The notes: generated by a model not told the origin, from the letters alone. DNA of 64,000 nucleotides from Ceratodon purpureus (GCA_014871385.1 CM026423.1:23049067-23113066); one strand, 5' to 3'; numbered from the stretch's first letter, positions 11,615 to 24,632 are shown. A program made the numbers and translations.

Positions 11615-12479
11615 TTATTTATGTAGCAATGCATATACTCATATAAATCTACATATTATTAGATCTTGTTTTTATGATTACACCTATTTTATTATGATTT
11701 TATTACATTTATGTGTCAAATTATGTTGATGGAGTGTGTTGCACATCTAAGCAATACGATTGTTCTTATTTTAAAAATTCTCAAAAAAACATAAATTAGT
11801 AATTTATCATGAAATAAATTGGAGCATTTAGCAAATCAAGTTGAGAATCCAACCACAAAATTTCACGTTATTTGGATGCAAGGTGTAAAAGTGGCAAAGG
11901 AAAATGTGATGGGGGGTTTAATGTGCCCAAATTTGCAAACTTACAGTTTGGGGGGCAGTTTTGAACAGCAGTTCCGGTACAGTGCTTCCCATTTGCTCAA
12001 TTTTGATTATTTTTTACTTTTGTAAAGTGGACCATCTGAAGGATGAGCATAGGCATGTATGGTAAAAATTTCGTATCATTTGAATGTAACATGAATTACT
12101 GACGTCCTTTAAAGCCAAGGGGGGTCTGAATTCTGAAATTTTCTTGTTTCAATAATCTGTAGTTTCTAGAAAAAAAACTCCCATTCTCTCAAACTTGTAT
12201 GTATTTGACTTTTACGAATTGGTGTAGTTTGAAGGCAAGATTAAGCACATGTACTAACAAATTTCAATGCATTTTAGTAAGGTGTGGAGAAATAAGAGAC
12301 CATGAAGCGGAACGGGGTCAAAATGAGTGATGTAGATTTAAATTGTGATTTTGTGTTTTGGTATTTGGGCCAAGCATACTAGTGTCTACAAACAGAAGGA
12401 GTCTTTAAAAGTCTTTATTATATATCGAGATGTATATGTATTACAATCCCTAAAGACTAAAACTCTACAAGCTATACAT
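11615..12479. other. AT-rich spacer between the convergent Harbinger genes
   Basis: Non-coding. Runs of AT and several ATTTT/AAAT words give likely polyadenylation regions for both converging genes. No gene seen. Confidence 0.5.
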
Positions 12480-13373
12480 CTAGCTTGTTGAAGGGCCAGA
12501 TCCATTGCCCTGTCGCATGGCACCAGCAAAAAGCTGAGCAATCTGCAGCTGACGCTCAGCATTGCGGTCGTCAAGCTCAATCATCTTCAAAGCTATCTCT
12601 TTGCTTGCCTCCATCTTCATGACTTCGATCTTTGAAGATGCCTCAGCAAACTTTCCAAGAGCAGCTGCAATGATGGTTGCCCCCTCAGTTGCAGCTTGAG
12701 TAGCAGTCTTCAGACGCTTGTTTGGTGCACCTCCCACCTCCTTGGAGGCGCACGATGTCGTTGGAGGTCGCGGATGCTCTCCAAATGCTGGAACTTGAGT
12801 AGCGGGTGAAGTAGGTTCAGCACCAGGAGCATTGTCATCATCCAGCTCTTGAGGATTGGCTCGTGTGCCAATATCCTCCCCCATGTCCATGCCTTGAGGT
12901 ACACCGTCAGCCTTAGCGGTTCCTGCAAGAATGTCATCCATTCGAACATACCAATGCCATGCAGAAGCTTGCGTACCTGTACCAAGTTCAGCTTTCTCTT
13001 TGTAGTACTGTGAACGCATCTTCTGCCACTTCGATTTCGTTTGCTCCCACGTACGAAGACTCTCACGTGGAAACTTCACTCGAATCCCCTCACACATTGC
13101 CACCCAATAGCCCTTCTTCATATTCCCCATCCCAATGGCCAAATACTTCTCCTTGTACAGATCTAGAAGGAGTTGTATTGCGCCAGAACTCCAAGCTTGG
13201 CCCTCCACAGGTTCATTGGCCCCCTTCCTCTTCTTTGTTGGTACGCGTTTTGGTGCCAAAACTTGTGATGGTGGTGGTGGAGTTGATGTGTGCACAACTA
13301 TCGATGTGGAAGAAGCTCCCCCTTCCCCATCTCTAAATAGCCCAAGTATCCCTGGAAGTCCATGCAAAGCCAT
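12480..13373 (-). CDS. Harbinger Myb/SANT-like DNA-binding protein
   Basis: A 297-residue frame starting MALHGLPG. A Pro/Lys linker (KRVPTKKRKG) precedes a Myb/SANT-like or trihelix-type domain at about 55-150: three spaced Trp/aromatic helices, seen as WSSGAIQLLLDLYKEKY, GYWVAMCEGIRVKFP and TWEQTKSKWQKMRSQY. The C-terminal 80 residues are a predicted coiled coil (KFAEASSKIEVMKMEASKE...DDRNAERQLQIAQLF). This is the usual second ORF of PIF/Harbinger elements and serves DNA binding and nuclear import of the transposase. It is intact and convergent with the transposase. Confidence 0.88.
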   Translation of the reverse strand: MALHGLPGILGLFRDGEGGASSTSIVVHTSTPPPPSQVLAPKRVPTKKRKGANEPVEGQAWSSGAIQLLLDLYKEKYLAIGMGNMKKGYWVAMCEGIRVKFPRESLRTWEQTKSKWQKMRSQYYKEKAELGTGTQASAWHWYVRMDDILAGTAKADGVPQGMDMGEDIGTRANPQELDDDNAPGAEPTSPATQVPAFGEHPRPPTTSCASKEVGGAPNKRLKTATQAATEGATIIAAALGKFAEASSKIEVMKMEASKEIALKMIELDDRNAERQLQIAQLFAGAMRQGNGSGPSTS

Positions 13374-13660
13374 TGCAAGTGAATGGAGAAGATGGAGAAG
13401 ATGGAGAAAATGGTATGTGTTTTGCCTTTGTATTAGTGTTTTAGTGCCCTAACTAGCCCCCAACATGGTGGCTGCAAAATAAAGGGTTAGGTTGATAACA
13501 TGGGAAGTTGGGTTTAATTTGGGTAAGTGAACAGGGGTGTGTCCTGGGGTGCAGTTCTGAGGTGATAGGTTTCTACGTGCTGGACCCTTTTGTGTTGGAG
13601 CCCTGGACCCCTGCGTTCTGGAGCCCAGGAAGCTTTCTCATCCATCGCAGCCCGGTCTCA

Positions 13661-14534
<874 letters not shown>

Positions 14535-15140
14535 ATGGCGGCCATGGCTCAAACTGCAGTGGGAATTCAAGCGCTCAGCTTCTCCGCCAATTGCAGCTCC
14601 GTGTCAAAGCTCAGTGATGGCTTGGTGCGAGACAAGAAGATGTGTCCTCCAGCCAGGAACCAGCAGTTGCAGGTGCGAGCTATGGCGCCCAAGAAGAAGG
14701 TGAACGCGTACGACGACGGATGGAGCAAGCAGTGGTTTGGAGCGGGAATCTTCGCGGAGAACACCGAGACGGAGCCTGTGAATATCGTGAAGAATCTGGA
14801 GAAGAAGAAGTTGCTGTCGCAAGTGGAGAAGGCGGGCCTCCTCAGCAAGGCCGAGAGCCTGGGCGTGAGTTTGTCGCAAATTGAGAAGCTGGGTCTGTTG
14901 TCTAAAGCGGAGGACCTCGGCTTGCTGAGCTTGGCGGAGAAATTTGCGACAGCCAGCCCCGCAGCGTTGGCCTCTCTCTCCCTCCCTCTCATTGTGTTGG
15001 CCATCGCCATTCCTGTTTTTGTACCTGACGATTCCACCGCCCTTGTTGTGGCGCAGAATGTCGTGAGTTTGTTGTGCTTGGCGACCGCCGGGGGTCTGTT
15101 CATAGGAAGTGTAGTATTGAGCGGCTTGCAAGAAGAGTAG
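14535..15140 (+). CDS. plastid DUF1118 thylakoid protein, RIQ1/RIQ2-like
   Basis: A single-exon 201-residue protein from ATG at 14535 (MAAMAQTAVGIQALSF). The N-terminal 50 residues are Ser/Ala/Lys-rich, with VRAMAPKKKVNAYDD as a plausible transit-peptide cleavage region. The centre has repeated leucine-rich pseudo-repeats of the type KAGLLSKAESLGVSLSQIEK and KLGLLSKAEDLGLLSLAEK, the hallmark of DUF1118. Two hydrophobic segments follow (LSLPLIVLAIAIPVFV and VVSLLCLATAGGLFIGSVVL). In Arabidopsis the DUF1118 proteins RIQ1 and RIQ2 are grana-located and tune grana stacking and non-photochemical quenching. Assignment to one or the other paralogue is not possible here. Confidence 0.82.
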   Translation: MAAMAQTAVGIQALSFSANCSSVSKLSDGLVRDKKMCPPARNQQLQVRAMAPKKKVNAYDDGWSKQWFGAGIFAENTETEPVNIVKNLEKKKLLSQVEKAGLLSKAESLGVSLSQIEKLGLLSKAEDLGLLSLAEKFATASPAALASLSLPLIVLAIAIPVFVPDDSTALVVAQNVVSLLCLATAGGLFIGSVVLSGLQEE

Positions 15141-16149
15141 CGTTTCTAGCCAAAGCCCTAGCCCTCGCCCCCTCATTCTATTGTTTAACAACACCATCTC
15201 GGATCTCATTGACACTCATGCGAGCATAATTCTTGAGCACAACTTTTTTTTGTACATGAAGTCCAGCTCCCGGATCATTGCTCTCCTGCCACTGCTCTGT
15301 CTACATTCCTGTCCTTCTCTAGTTTGCTCAGTATCAGCCTGAAATGCGGGATGCCCTCAGTGGCTAGTTAGTGTGCAAGGAGGATGTGTAATTTAGGAGA
15401 GTCGAGCAATGTTTATATCAGAATGTAGCACCTCTTGATTCATTTGAGTCAAGCTTTGCATCCATTATCATGACTACATAATGTTTTTGGAATTGGTACT
15501 TATGATCATGTATGTCACTCTCTATCCATGTGTGCTCATTGACAGAGCGAGCTTGGCAGTACAGTAATTTCATAATCACCACCTAGACTTTGCTGACTTC
15601 AGATCCATCAGTCAAGTTCCGATTTGGCCATGTTGGAATGGTGTGCGTCTTTGTAGATAGAGAGTTTTCAGATTGGTCGGTTGGGTGCCCGCGATACAGC
15701 GGCGGACCGCCAGATACCGAAATCTGTGCGACTCCGGCATTGGATGTTGCAAACGAATTGAGCTACAAATGCGCAAATGTTGCGCAAATGCCTAGTAGAG
15801 TTGCAGATTGTACCCACGAATCATGAGTATTTAGCCCGCCCTCTTCAGAGCATCCATCCTACGTCGGGGTTGGACTGAGCGCTGGTGGAATTGTGGTGCA
15901 GGTGGGACTTATGCTTGGTCCACGTCACAATCAGCTGCCGCACAGTTACACCTTACCCTTAAGAGTCTTTTTGAACTTCTCCCCCTTTAGAGTCGGGATT
16001 CTGTTCGCTGAACTTCGCTCCGGATTTGATTTCCTACATTACCTTGGTGGTGGTAAGCATGAAGTAGAGACAGCTGTACCGTACAGAAACCCCGCTTTCA
16101 AACGTCACACTAAAGCATTTATCACACTCACCACAATAAAATGTTGACC
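15141..16149. other. 3' flank and intergenic DNA
   Basis: Begins with the likely 3' UTR of the RIQ-like gene, with TGTACATG and AT-rich words near 15250-15480. No further gene is supported; short frames lack recognisable domains. Confidence 0.4.
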
Positions 16150-16491
16150 ATGAATTTTTGCATGTACAGGACCACCGCTTGGACATAAAGCATTTTTTGG
16201 CAAAACTTGGTATGTTAGAAATGAACGGTTTATGAAGTAGTGCTAATTTATTAACTTTTGGACATTTGTTAAAACAAAATCATATATGGTACTCAATAGT
16301 TGCCATGGACTCAAATTTTTGGTAGAAGGTAGAAGTTGTAATGAAGATCAATATGGTGATATAAAAAATAATGATATTCCTAGGTATTTTGTGTTCAGTT
16401 GCAATCCAAATTTTAGTTTACTTTACTGTATAATTAGACTAAAATTTAGCCTTTACTTTATGTCCAAGCGGTGGTACATGCAAAATTTCAT
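16150..16491. mobile_element. MITE-like fold-back element, about 340 bp
   Basis: The left end (ATGAATTTTTGCATGTAC, then ACCACCGCTTGGACATAAAG) is the inverted complement of the right end (CTTTATGTCCAAGCGGTGGT, then ACATGCAAAATTTCAT) over about 38 bp, with a 4-base indel and few mismatches. The AT-rich centre has no coding potential. No certain target duplication seen. Confidence 0.65.
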
Positions 16492-16695
16492 TGCCAGGGA
16501 CTGTACAATATGCCATCCTTACAAACCTAGATACTTGTTGACTGATGTATGACAAAATCTTGGGAATCAATTAGGTTGCATTACTGTTTTTTGCTGTTGT
16601 TAGGGCATCACCAACATTCCCCCCAACGGCCACGCCATCAAGGGGTGACCGGGGTGGATCCCGGTATAGCCGCTACCGCCCTTCGGTAACCCTAA

Positions 16696-17646
16696 ATGCA
16701 CTACCGGTCACGCCATCCTAGCTGCCTTGGACGGCAACTTGGTGTGCAATTTTTTCACCCTCTAAAACTTGACTTTTTTAGACTGACACTGTTGGAGGTT
16801 TTGTCAATAGCTAGTCAGAGGGAACGAGGTGGTGGAATAGGATCACCGGAAGGGGGGCCAACAAAAGTTGGTTGCAAAGGAAAGAATTTTATGAGGGTGG
16901 AAGAAGAGCTACTTTGCAGGAGTGTGATGCTAGTTTTGCAAGATTGTAAAGTGGAAAATCAACATAAGGCAGGTGTGTTTTGGGAGAGGATTACTAAATA
17001 CCACAATGCAAACCGACCAGATGGAGTGCGGCCATTGGGAAGTTTGGAGACAAAGTGGGGATTGATAAAACACAATGTATCAAAGTCCTGTGGCACTTAT
17101 AGTCAGATTCAGCACATGCACAAGAATGGCAGCAATGCTGCAGATACATTGAGAGATGCAAAGGAGTTGTATAGGCAGAAAAGTGCAAAAAAGACAGATT
17201 TTGTATTTGAGCATTGTTGGCTGTTGCTCAAAGACTGTTCCCGTTAAACTGACGGATGGGCGGAGTCACCTATGGCGAAGAAACGAGCAGTTCATGAGTG
17301 CGAGGAGAGCAACACACAAGATCAAGATGGTGGCATTTCAGAGGGTGGAACAAGGTCTCAAACTATGTATAATGAGCGGCCAGAGGGAATGAAAGCAGCA
17401 AAGCAAGACAACATGCAACAAAAAATAAGGGAAGGAGCAATGGTTGCTCAAGCTGAGGCAACAAGGAGTATGGCAGCAGTTCAAATGAAGAAAGTTGCTC
17501 TTATCAAAGACCAGAATATGTTAATCTTGATGACCATGCCAATTGAAGAGAGTGCAGGGGAGGATTCACGCGAATACCTGAAGCTTAGGAGTAGAGAAGA
17601 GCTAAAAAAACTGAAGAAAAGGTTGTGTGAAGAGGAATCTAGATAA
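16696..17646 (+). pseudogene. broken Myb/SANT-like gene with NAM-associated C-terminal domain
   Basis: The first open stretch (to 17247) holds the plant trihelix-like module: GKNFMRVEEELLCRSVMLV, FWERITKYHNANRP, SLETKWGLIKHNVSKSCG and DAKELYRQ...FVFEHCWLLLKD. After a TAA at 17245 the same frame goes on (MAKKRAVHECEE) into RPEGMKAAKQDN and a coiled coil (REYLKLRSREELKKLKKRL), the usual NAM-associated C-terminal region. It ends at a TAA at 17644, after which helical residues (ERRVAAAKAERADN) continue in frame. Two stops and no frameshift are seen. This domain pair is common in Harbinger-type second ORFs and in plant genes derived from them. Confidence 0.7.
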
Positions 17647-17779
17647 CAGGCAAAGGTGGAGAGGAGGGTTGCAGCGGCAAAGGCTGAGAGAGCCGACAAC
17701 CGCATGAAGACTCCCAGGTCATACATTAGGGAGGGGCATTGGACAGATAGAGAGGGCCGTCGAGGAGAAGGGGAGAGGC

Positions 17780-18000
17780 ATCGCAAAGAGGGGGGGGGGG
17801 GGGGGGGGGCGGCAGGGAGAGGGGGAGGGGTGGTAGGGAGAGGGGGAGGGACGGCAAGGAGAGGGGGAGGGTTGGCAGTGAGGGGCAAAGAAGTAGTGGA
17901 AGAAGGAAGGGTGTCGGGGAGATGGGAAGGGGTTTTGGAGAGGAGGGGGAGGGGAGTCGGAGAGAGGGGGAATGGCGTTGGAGAAGGAGTGGGATCCAGA
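17780..18000. repeat. G-rich low-complexity tract with a long poly-G run
   Basis: A run of 18 G is followed by GGCAGGGAGAGGGGGAGGGG-type units about 28 bp long. The strand asymmetry and repeated G-triplets give strong G-quadruplex potential. Proline-rich minus-strand frames here are artefacts of the repeat. Confidence 0.8.
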
Positions 18001-18055
18001 GTTCGAGCGGAGGGATTGCACTATACGAAAACCTCATTTTTGGTGATGCCTTCTG

Positions 18056-18985
18056 CAGACGTGGGGTCACTTCGGTGATGTCTTTAAGACAACACAGATG
18101 TCTAGCAAGATATGAGAGTATCTTCCGCATCTTTTGGGTATTGTAGCAAATTGGTTGGTATGAAGACAACTGTGTCTTTTAGAAGACACGAAGATGTTTG
18201 CGCAGACATGAATGTCTTTACAGATGTCTTCTTAGACATCCCCAAAGACGTTGAAGTGCCACGTTGGCAAGGAATTCTGGTTTGACCAAGGATAAATAAT
18301 AAAAAGGTATTAATATATAGGGTAAAATGCAGTCCGGATGTAAAAAAATGAACATAATGGGCAGCGGTTTGCATGAACAAAACAAAAAAAGGCTTCATTC
18401 TAAAAAATATTGTTTTGTTTTTTGTTCATTAAAAAAGTATTTTGTATTAATTAGAATTTAGAAACTTTAATTTTAAAATATTTATATTCTATTTTCAATA
18501 AGTCGCATTGGTCCATTTTATAAAATCATATTTATAATTAATATTAAAAATTTAAGATTATTAAATATATATTTTAGAATAAAATAATAATAAATATTAT
18601 TAGAATATTATATTTAAATAAATAAATTATTTATTATTAAATTTAAAAACTTAATAATATAAAAATTTATTAAATTATTAAAATAGAAATGCTGCAAAAA
18701 ATAACATTTTATAATAAAAATCAATTTTCTAATATTGAAAAATTGAATAAACAAGTGGACATATCGTTCAAATAATAATTTGCAGCTCCTTATCTACATG
18801 GCAAGGAAAACTCTACGTCGGACGAGCTAACACGTCATAAAATGTCTAGGCAGATGTCTATAGAAGCATCTGACTGACTTCTACTATAATAATAAAAGAA
18901 TGTCTCTGTAGACGTCTTGGAAGATGTCCATCAAGATGTTTAACGGGACATCTTTGTAGACGTTGACACAGACATTGCCCATTTA
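18056..18985. mobile_element. AT-rich inverted-repeat element with GATGTCT subterminal motifs
   Basis: Two arms of about 200 bp contain many AGATGTCT/AGACATCT words facing each other (left near 18078-18245, right near 18840-18985). They flank about 490 bp of extremely AT-rich sequence (18290-18780). The left arm has GATGTCTTCTTAGACATC and the right arm GGACATCTTTGTAGACGTTG, which are similar when inverted. Looks like a non-autonomous DNA transposon, family unknown, with no coding capacity. Confidence 0.4.
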
Positions 18986-20974
18986 GAACGCTAATCGGCG
19001 TACCAATAAGTAACTCTGTCACTGCTCGTCTTGGATTTCAGCATTGTTGACTGTGTTTGTTAGGGCTGTAACAAAGCACCCTCCCGGGACGCTAGTATTC
19101 AAATTGCCTATGTCTCCTAAATCTCTGGTTGTAAGCCTTAGAAGTCCGCATGGTCACCAATTGCAATTCTACTTGCCACTGGCTACCAATGTTTTATTGC
19201 TGTACGCCGACCTTGGACGTCTATTCGGCATACAATCTTCCATCTGCGATTATTGAGGTCATCCGAGAAGAAAACTTGCTGACAATGCAAACGGAATGCA
19301 AACGAATCCGGATGAACTCTGCCGCCCATGTGGTTGAAGTTTGCCGCACTAAATCTTTACTTGTCACGCTCAATGTTGAGCACTCGCACATCTTGTGAGG
19401 GTTTTATCCATTTGCAAAGCAACATCTTGATGTAGTGATTACGGAAATCCAATTCCAATATTTCCTAGATGTACCCTACATGCTCCGCAGTATGGTCAAT
19501 GGGCCTTCCATTCTAAATCCCTCAACGCAACTATTGTGTATAGGTTGCCACTATACAGGAGTCTCGAGTGACTAGGCCCCCCTCAAAAGTCTGAACCCGC
19601 AATTGCATCCCAAATGCGCTCATTTGACGATGTGAGGTTGCAAACCGCTCCTAGGGATATGAGTATTGTAGCACGTCCTCATCCAAATGTTCATCGGCCT
19701 CTTCTACATGCAACACCTAGCCTTAAGCCAATCTGCTAAGCATGGCTAGCGTTGGAACGTTTGAAAAGGCATGAATCATGACATCCAACTGTCAATGAAG
19801 ATGTCTGAGATGACGTCCATGAAGATGTCTGACATGACGTTCATGAAGATGTCTAAGATGATGTCCATTAAGATGTCTACGATGACATTCATAACCTTCA
19901 ACTAGGATGAATTTCATCAATTTCACTGGATGAACAGAGGCGGCTAGGGTTAGCTACAGCCGCCGTAGTTAGGTCATAGGACCTTTAAGTAGAATTTGAG
20001 GCTACACAAAGCTCACTTTGGCCTTGAGTTTTCCAAGTATTTAGAGTGTAGAATGTAGAGGTTAGACTTTTAGAGTGTATATTGAGTTTACAAGTTAAAA
20101 TGTTAGAATTTAGAGTGTAAAGGTTAGAGTTTTAAAATTTCAAAGTGTGGTTTTGATGTTAAAGTTTTAGAGTTTGAGAGTGCGAGAGTTTAGAATGTAG
20201 ATGTTAAAGTTTTGTAGTGTAGAGTTTAGAGGTTAGAAGTTAGACTTTGAGAATGTAGAGTTTAGAATTTAGAGGCAACAAAGAAAAAACTGATCGGTCA
20301 TGGACATTAGATTCCGTAATGTTCTGCATTTTGTACTTTAGAGCAGCTCAAATCTCATGCAAAGCAATATCTGTAACTTGCTCCTAGCAACTGACGCAGA
20401 ATATCCTAAACTTTTCTAATATTGAACAGATCCGCGCAACACCATCACCAATCAACAATGCAAGACGTCCGAATGAGATAGTTTACCAACCAAGCGTTTT
20501 GATGCTAAGAATCACTAAGAAAGTCCAACTACCTTTCAGGTGGTAGAAGCATATGCAATTCTAGTTTCAGCGACATTTAACATGCTCAGCTGCGCTCCGA
20601 CTGTCTTCGGCACCCTCGTCCAAATTCTGCAACGCAATATTGCTCACCAGCAGACTCATTGAATCATGATTAGGTTAACAGACATGCATCTTCGAGTCTT
20701 TCCCAAGTTTTGTGTGCAATGTAACAAACAAAATAATGCTATTGTCCACTTTTCTCCGAGATGACACGTCAATACTCAACTACAACGACGATCGGTGTCA
20801 AGTCTGAAATGCAACTTAACTCCAAGAGCATAATCCCAGCACACTTGTACAAGAAAATTCTAAACAGATCAACAGGGTTATGGATAAAATGCTGTACAAT
20901 TACTTTGATTTCCATTCCAAAAATTACAATACAATCTTAGCCACGGAGCTAAATTCACAACTGAGCCAAACTGT
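18986..20974. other. intergenic DNA with degenerate simple repeats
   Basis: No gene recognised. It contains a 24-bp tandem array (19797-19892) and, at about 20030-20280, a degenerate repeat of TAGAGTGTAGAATGTAGAGGTTAG words with an unusual shortage of C. Confidence 0.5.
19797..19892. repeat. 24-bp tandem repeat, four copies
   Basis: Units start at 19797, 19821, 19845 and 19869 with consensus GAAGATGTCTGAGATGACGT + CCAT. It shares the AGATGTCT word with the AT-rich element at 18.1-19.0 kb. Confidence 0.85.
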
Positions 20975-22260
20975 TCAACTACCTTTCTGCAAGTGTGGTA
21001 AGGCCGTGGTGCCCGCCTTCGAAAGCAGCTTCAGAGGCTCCTTAAACTGGAGCTCAAAGCTTGGAATAGATAGTCCATACAAAGCACCCATCGACGGCAG
21101 AAGAGACGCATCTACTCTGGGCTTCTCCGCCATGGCCGCAGGCTTCAACCACCCGGTGAGAGAGAGTGTGGTCTTGAGCAGATGCGGCGTGTCGTTTCTA
21201 TCCCATCCATCGAGCGGAAGCTGTATGAGCGGAACAAGGTTGAGAAAATCCACCGGCAGAAGCGGGACCTTGGTCCGAATCGGCACCGACACCGGAGAGT
21301 AACTGTCGTTGATAGCAGCGTCGAAGATCACATCGCCTCTGCGCCCGTTTTTGCTCGGATGCCGCACTGTAACACGACCTGCCTGTGACGACGAGGACTC
21401 CCGCCATTCGAACTCCCCGAATTCCTTCGGTATGCCCCAATTCGCGCGCGCATCTCGAACGCTTTTCTGCAATTTCCATGCACAACGAAACAAAGTAAGA
21501 TTTGTTACGCAATTCTTGTGCACTTTCTGTAAAACTGAAGGCAAATCCTGCCCTGAAATCCTGAACCCACGCTTGCAAACCCTAATTCGGTGTCTATGAC
21601 AATGAATGCTGAAGTCCTGGATTGGAAGAATAGCAGAGACTAGGATTAGGATGATGAGGGTTTAGTGCAGCTGGTGAGGACTTCATCGCCTACCTCATTG
21701 TCTACCCAGATTCGAGAAATGCCGTGCGCCTTCTTGAGCGCGCCGTCGTGGTACTGGTACCTTCCTGGGATGAACACCAACTCTTTGTATGGCCCCACAG
21801 GACTGTCCCAGTAATCCGAAAGCACAAACCCTCCGACACCTCCCACGAATTCCACTAACTCGTTCGGATCCTCCACATACGTCGAATGCGAGCTCGTGAT
21901 TTCCTTGGATAGCAAGAAGGGGAAGACGTATCCCCGACCGTGCAGGATCCATGGCGGTGTAGCTCTTTCTTCAGGAACATCACTCCTGCTCCTGCTCGGT
22001 GGACTGCTGCTTGCACCTTGACTTCCCCGGCTAGGTGACACGCCCATCTCTGTGCTGAAACCCGGATTCAATCTCTCCCTAGATTTCACTTCGGAAATTC
22101 TACTCGGAGCCCGTGACGTTGTCGAGGATGCACGACGAACTACTCGACCTCTTCTCTCGCATGCTAAAGGAAATTGCAGTTTCTGCAGATTACAGTGTGG
22201 CTCTTTGAAAGTTGTACACGAAGGTAGAAATACAGCCACTGCTCTGGTGCAACAATACAT
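20975..22260 (-). CDS. acetoacetate-decarboxylase-like plastid protein (NXD1-type superfamily), two exons
   Basis: Exon 1 runs 22260-21694 and exon 2 21466-20975. The 227-bp intron has GTAGGC and TTGCAG ends, and joining gives VDNEKSVRDAR in frame, 352 residues in all. The first 60 residues are rich in Ser/Arg with few acids, consistent with a transit peptide. The core has PPWILHGRGYVFPFLL, GGVGGFVLSDYWDSPVGPYK, ELVFIPGRY and RANWGIPKEFGEFEW, matching the acetoacetate decarboxylase-like fold. In plants that fold includes NEOXANTHIN-DEFICIENT 1, needed for neoxanthin formation. I infer membership of the superfamily and not the exact function. An in-frame ATG later in exon 1 (MGVSPSRGS) is an alternative start. 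Confidence 0.65.
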
Positions 22261-24632
22261 AACTCAGTCAAGAAAATTTTGCAGGAAGCTCTCCTCCAAT
22301 TACAATGTACAGCTATCAACCAGTGCACACATCTGATTCAAGTCTAAATGTGAAGTAGAATGATTGATAGATTGTGATGCAAACCGGTGTATCATATAGA
22401 TGAACTTCCTTTTTGCTTCTTGTGAGAGTGTATCCGATTGTATGCAACCTATCGGGTGTGAACAGTGGGCTGTACAGTTGTGACGTCGACGATGGCGGTG
22501 TGATATGGCAACAATGGGCGTGGCAGGTGCAGGCCCGAGGGTGGGGGAGGTACGTGTGGACCAAGTGCATGGCGTCGTTAACTGTGAACTGGCGATGGCT
22601 TACACGTGCTGCTAGGTCATGCACGTAAACCTTGGTTTGGGTTCGCTTTTCTGAAAGTTCGTCGGTCCCTCCAAATTGCGGTGTGCTTGCTGCCAAGGGA
22701 AAGTGCGGTTTATTTGGTTCTCATGCAGGCCGCCAACAGCACTAATACTAACTTAGCGTAGCGCTTCATCAACCTTGTCAACAAAGTTCTCAACCTCCTG
22801 ATCTTCAAGAAGTGTTTGTGAGTGAGATTATCCGGCTTTGAGAAAAGATGTGCCTTCCCTGGTCTGGGCAAATCGCCAGACCGTTCGTCTCTGTTCTGAG
22901 TTTGGCTGCAATTCATCCTTCTGAATATCGATGGCCATTGCAATATCAGCCTTGGAATCACCGTTAATTTCTCCGCATTAATCCCCAGCTATAATGCCAA
23001 CTATGTTGGCATGGCAAATGATGAGACAATAATGGAGTCAGCTCCGATATGGGCACATTATCTAACATACTGTATGTCGTGTATGATATTTCGAGAGTGT
23101 CTAAATTCCCCATCGGAAGCCAGGTTTCAGGGTGGGGGCAAATCTCTGCCCCTGTTATTATGCTTGAGTGGGGTCCTACTGAACTCAAGAGGACCACCAG
23201 AGACTAATTTGGGGTCTCCGGCTCCGAATTAAAAAAATAAAAAAGGACTCCGGGACCCCAAATTGGGGAGGGGCAGAAAAATGAACCCACCCAACCTGGC
23301 AACTGAGCCTTGCTTGGGAGAAATAAAGAGACCCACATATTTCGTGGAAGTTTTGAAGTATAATAACATTCGGGCTAGATAGGCGAGTCAATATACAGGC
23401 AAGGCGGACAGAGCGAATCAAGCTTGCAGAAACAAATTATGGTGAGATGCCGTCAAGTGGCCAGTTTCAGGACGATCACAATTCAATGGAATTGCAGAAC
23501 GTAGTGGAGTGCCACTCTCACGTACCCTTCAACAGACAGTTGATATAAACATATATGAAATTATTCCAAAGTTTCTTACATTGCAAATGCAACTCTGATC
23601 TCACAATATTGAATATGCCCAGTGGGTACTATACCTTCTTCGAATACAGACAGGATCAGCTATGTAGACAGACCACAAGTAACTGATTATGCCCCGACTC
23701 ATCAAGATCTAGGACAAATCGAAAGGGAATTTCAATGATAAAATTCAGAGTTTCCGGCTCACTTGTCACTCTCTAATAAAGTGATTGCTCAATGTCCTTT
23801 CGCAAGAGATTTGCTTCAAACAAATGTTCATGTCAAATTTTATTGCTCTCAATACGATGAGCCTTTGGAAGGGTCATTGGGAGTTTCCAAGAGCTTGATT
23901 GATTGATTTCTCACCCGTGCACATGTCACATCAATCACACCTGAGTACAAAATTCATTCAATCTAAGTTTGTAATATTAATGCAAGAGCCATCAGCAGCG
24001 AGATTCTTCACTATTTGAGATGATTATGGTAAGTTGCTCTATAATGGCTCAATTTTCAGCGTGGGAAATCTATAGCGAAATTAACACTGCAAATAATTTT
24101 CATGCATGGGGAAACTAAGTGAAAAGTTGGAGCAAGTGGAATCATCATTTTCGGATTCTTCTACAATTAGTTATGAATTTTTGAAGCTGGATTCATAGGT
24201 GTTTCTAAAATGGTGCCCTAAACTGGCACCCTATAATGTTTGCCGTCAATACATGGTACTGTTGGGTGGGGAAGCTATTATGTATCTCTGAGCTAAGATT
24301 TCTAGAGCTCCATTATCGGCACTGCGCCATTTTTGATCGTTCTACCATATCTTACTTCGATCGTGTCTACTGGGATGCTCTTAGAGGTCACTCTTTAATC
24401 GCCGGAAATAGAAAATTTCAAGCTCTCATCTTTCTATCTTCTTTCCACTACACTTGGGTTTGGATTTCTTTTGCAACTTATTAAAGAGTTTCACAACAAC
24501 CAAGTAAAGAAATCTTTTATAGGTCACCTTTAAGGGAGGACCAAAATTCCATTTAACCTGTAATTGTGATGTAACTGTCCGTCAAAGGCCCTTTAAAGGT
24601 TTACAGTAAGGGGACTACTGGGGATGCTCTAA
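22261..24632. other. intergenic DNA, no gene recognised
   Basis: Mixed-composition sequence with only short frames. Near 24540-24632 a segment ends ACTGGGGATGCTCTAA, which looks like the right end of a Harbinger MITE (GGGGATGCTC) whose left partner was not found. Confidence 0.4.

Larger units (their letters stand above)
16603..18050. mobile_element. Harbinger-like element carrying a broken Myb/NAM-associated gene
   Basis: The left end GGGCATCACCAACATT pairs with GGCATCACCAAAAAT read inward from the right end. Flanks are TTA (16600-16602) and TTC (18051-18053), consistent with a 3-bp duplication with one change. Inside is a Myb-like, NAM-associated gene fragment but no DDE transposase, so it is non-autonomous or a relic. 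The boundary call rests on about 12 matching TIR bases. Confidence 0.5.

Noticed and set aside
17481-18169. Proline-rich minus-strand frames
   Set aside because: Antisense translations of the G-rich tract and of the Myb-like coding region.
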